Of a DNA stretch of 64,000 bases, positions 62,601 through 64,000 are shown in pieces. Made by a program: the position numbers and the translations under genes. Each line of letters opens with the position of its first letter. The first letter of the stretch is position 1. The DNA comes from Colius striatus (Eukaryota; Chordata; Aves; Coliiformes; Coliidae): contig NC_084767.1 of assembly GCF_028858725.1 (NCBI RefSeq), forward strand, positions 15,639,895-15,703,894, given 5' to 3'. The notes beneath the pieces were generated by a model. The model worked only from the letters and a program-made list of their open reading frames with translations. It was not told where the DNA came from and did not search any database.

Positions 62601-63847
62601 GACTGTGGGCTGCAGCACACCAGGCTCTCCTTTCTCCTCGTGCGTCCTCATCTGGGCTGTTGGCAGAGCAGAGGCAGCGGAGGCTGTTAGTATGCAGGGC
62701 TGGCAGCTTGCTGGTGGGTGTGGAAGCCCACACAGCCTTTATTTTTGTTGCCTGTGTCACATGAACGCTACAAAGACAGATGATGTTATCGGATCGGTCC
62801 CTCCAAGCTATTTTTGCCTCAGTCTGTGTGTGTGTATCTGAACCTCCTCGGTGCCCCATGGCTCCCAGCAAGTACCACAGGGCTCTGGCTGCTCTGCCTG
62901 CCCCTCGCTGTGCAGGTGGGCTTTGACTAGGGACTCCTTACAGGCACCTCCAGCTCCACATAGGCTGATGGGCACTGGCCTGTTCTCAGATGCCCTCTCG
63001 CGTCTCTGGAGATGGGTTTTTTTTGGGGGTGGAGGACGTGTGAGAAGATGACATTTATTTTGTCAATTAAAATGTCCTTCTGGTCGCAAATGTAGGTCAC
63101 ATCCCTTTGTGCTTGTCTGTTTGTATTTATGTGCTTCTCTGAACAACTTTTTATTACTTAATTTTAAAAACTGAATTTGGGGCAAATATTATTTTGGTCT
63201 GTGCTTCCCTTGGGTGGTGGTTGGCTTTTCTAAGGCTAATAGTCTGACTGCTCTGATGTTGTTTACCTCCTTATTGGCATAACTGAGGCCCACAAAGTTC
63301 AATTTCCAGGATGCAGATTTTGCTCAAGCTTGGACCCCTTTCAGCATCTGTCTCTGTGCTGTGCAGTTAATGTGCCCGGCCACGTCGCACACTGTACAGA
63401 GGTGTAGGCTGTAATTACTTCTCTCACAGGCTGCAGGAACTATTTTTCCTCTTAATTCCACAGCAGTACTGAGTCACCAGATTTCTTAAAGTAGTGATTA
63501 TTCATACCCAGGCTTTAAGGATTGACATTTATTCACACTCTCCTTTGTTTAGCTTTGCTTTTTCACTCTCTTTCTGCTTGGGAGTTTGTTCTTTCTTGTC
63601 TGTGGTTCTTCAAGCTTGGTGATTAAAAGCTGGGTGAAGTCACTGTGTGTTGATGCCCCATGGAGTCCTTTCCTTTCCCTGCAGCATACTTCTGTTGTAT
63701 GACGTGATCCTGTTAGGCAGGGGGTATATGGTGTGGTACCTGTGCAGCACTGGCCACGGGAGCCATGGGAAGGTGCACATAAAGCACCAGTTCACACAGA
63801 CAGGAGTTTTACTTGTATATCCATAGGGGAAACTATTGCTATAGCAC
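59664..63847 (+). other. KLHL3 intron 3 (start)
   Basis: The intron is open at the right edge of the window. It is GC-richer than intron 2 and holds many short open frames without known domains. No exon continuing the BTB domain was found. Mammals carry a microRNA gene inside KLHL3 (miR-874); I did not find its seed-containing hairpin here. Confidence 0.6.
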
Positions 63848-64000
63848 ACAGAACCACAGAATGGTTTGGTTTGGAAGGGACCTTAAAGACCATATTATTC
63901 CAACCCCTTTGCCATGGGCAGGGGTACCTTCCACCAGTCCAGATTGCTCCAAGCTCCACCCAACCTGCCTTTGAACACTTCCAGGATGAGGCAGCCACAG
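63848..64000 (-). mobile_element. CR1 LINE 3' end, cut by window edge
   Basis: Antisense CR1. It begins with the CR1 end (ACAGAACCACAGAATGGTTT), then GGTTTGGAAGGGACCTTAAA, ATTCCAACCCCTTTGCCATG and CTGCCTTTGAACACTTCCAG, and runs off the right edge. It is well conserved relative to the other copies, so it is probably the youngest CR1 in the window. Confidence 0.92.

Noticed and set aside
1-64000. Search for CRISPR arrays, rRNA, tRNA, snRNA and prokaryote-type systems
   Set aside because: The sequence is vertebrate nuclear DNA. No repeat-spacer array was seen, nor tRNA box A/B pairs or conserved small-RNA motifs that I could recognise by eye.

Overview
The window is vertebrate nuclear DNA, almost certainly from a bird. 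It contains three recognisable protein-coding loci separated by long AT-rich non-coding stretches. The repeats are avian in character: CR1 LINE 3' ends, one solo LTR of a family common in neoavian birds, and old MIR-like SINE relics. The gene order NPY6R - HNRNPA0 - KLHL3 matches the block on human 5q31.2 from memory; there the next gene beyond NPY6R is MYOT, and no MYOT exon is visible here.

Layout. 1-20.2 kb is intergenic, with a 5'-truncated CR1 (3919-4505), a CR1 tail (10520-10586), a perfect 25-bp tandem duplication (15431-15480) and a solo LTR (19102-19670, minus). A complete, intact, single-exon neuropeptide Y receptor Y6 gene lies on the minus strand at 20468-21592. 21.6-34.2 kb is intergenic, with one old CR1 relic and a few unsupported short ORFs. 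HNRNPA0 is a complete intronless gene on the plus strand (CDS 35041-35970) inside a strong CpG island, with inverted CCAAT boxes, a GC box and a YY1-type element upstream and several poly(A) signals downstream. 37.7-48.4 kb is intergenic. A second CpG island (about 48.5-49.2 kb) holds the promoter and first exon of KLHL3 on the plus strand. Coding exons 1-3 are present (49005-49018, 56554-56670, 59557-59663) and join in frame into about 80 N-terminal residues. The rest of KLHL3 lies beyond the right edge, and the window closes inside another CR1.

The three genes do not form a pathway. NPY6R is a class A GPCR, HNRNPA0 an RNA-binding regulator of AU-rich mRNAs, and KLHL3 a CUL3 ubiquitin-ligase adaptor that controls WNK kinases. 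They are linked by conserved synteny only. I found no convincing new multi-gene system. The most useful second-look items are the intact Y6 receptor with a possible overlapping uORF, a sense-oriented solo LTR just downstream of it, a short upstream ORF in the KLHL3 leader, an unusual HNRNPA0 leader (long stop-free frame, C-rich tract, consensus splice donor), and one unassigned ORF with a signal-peptide-like start.
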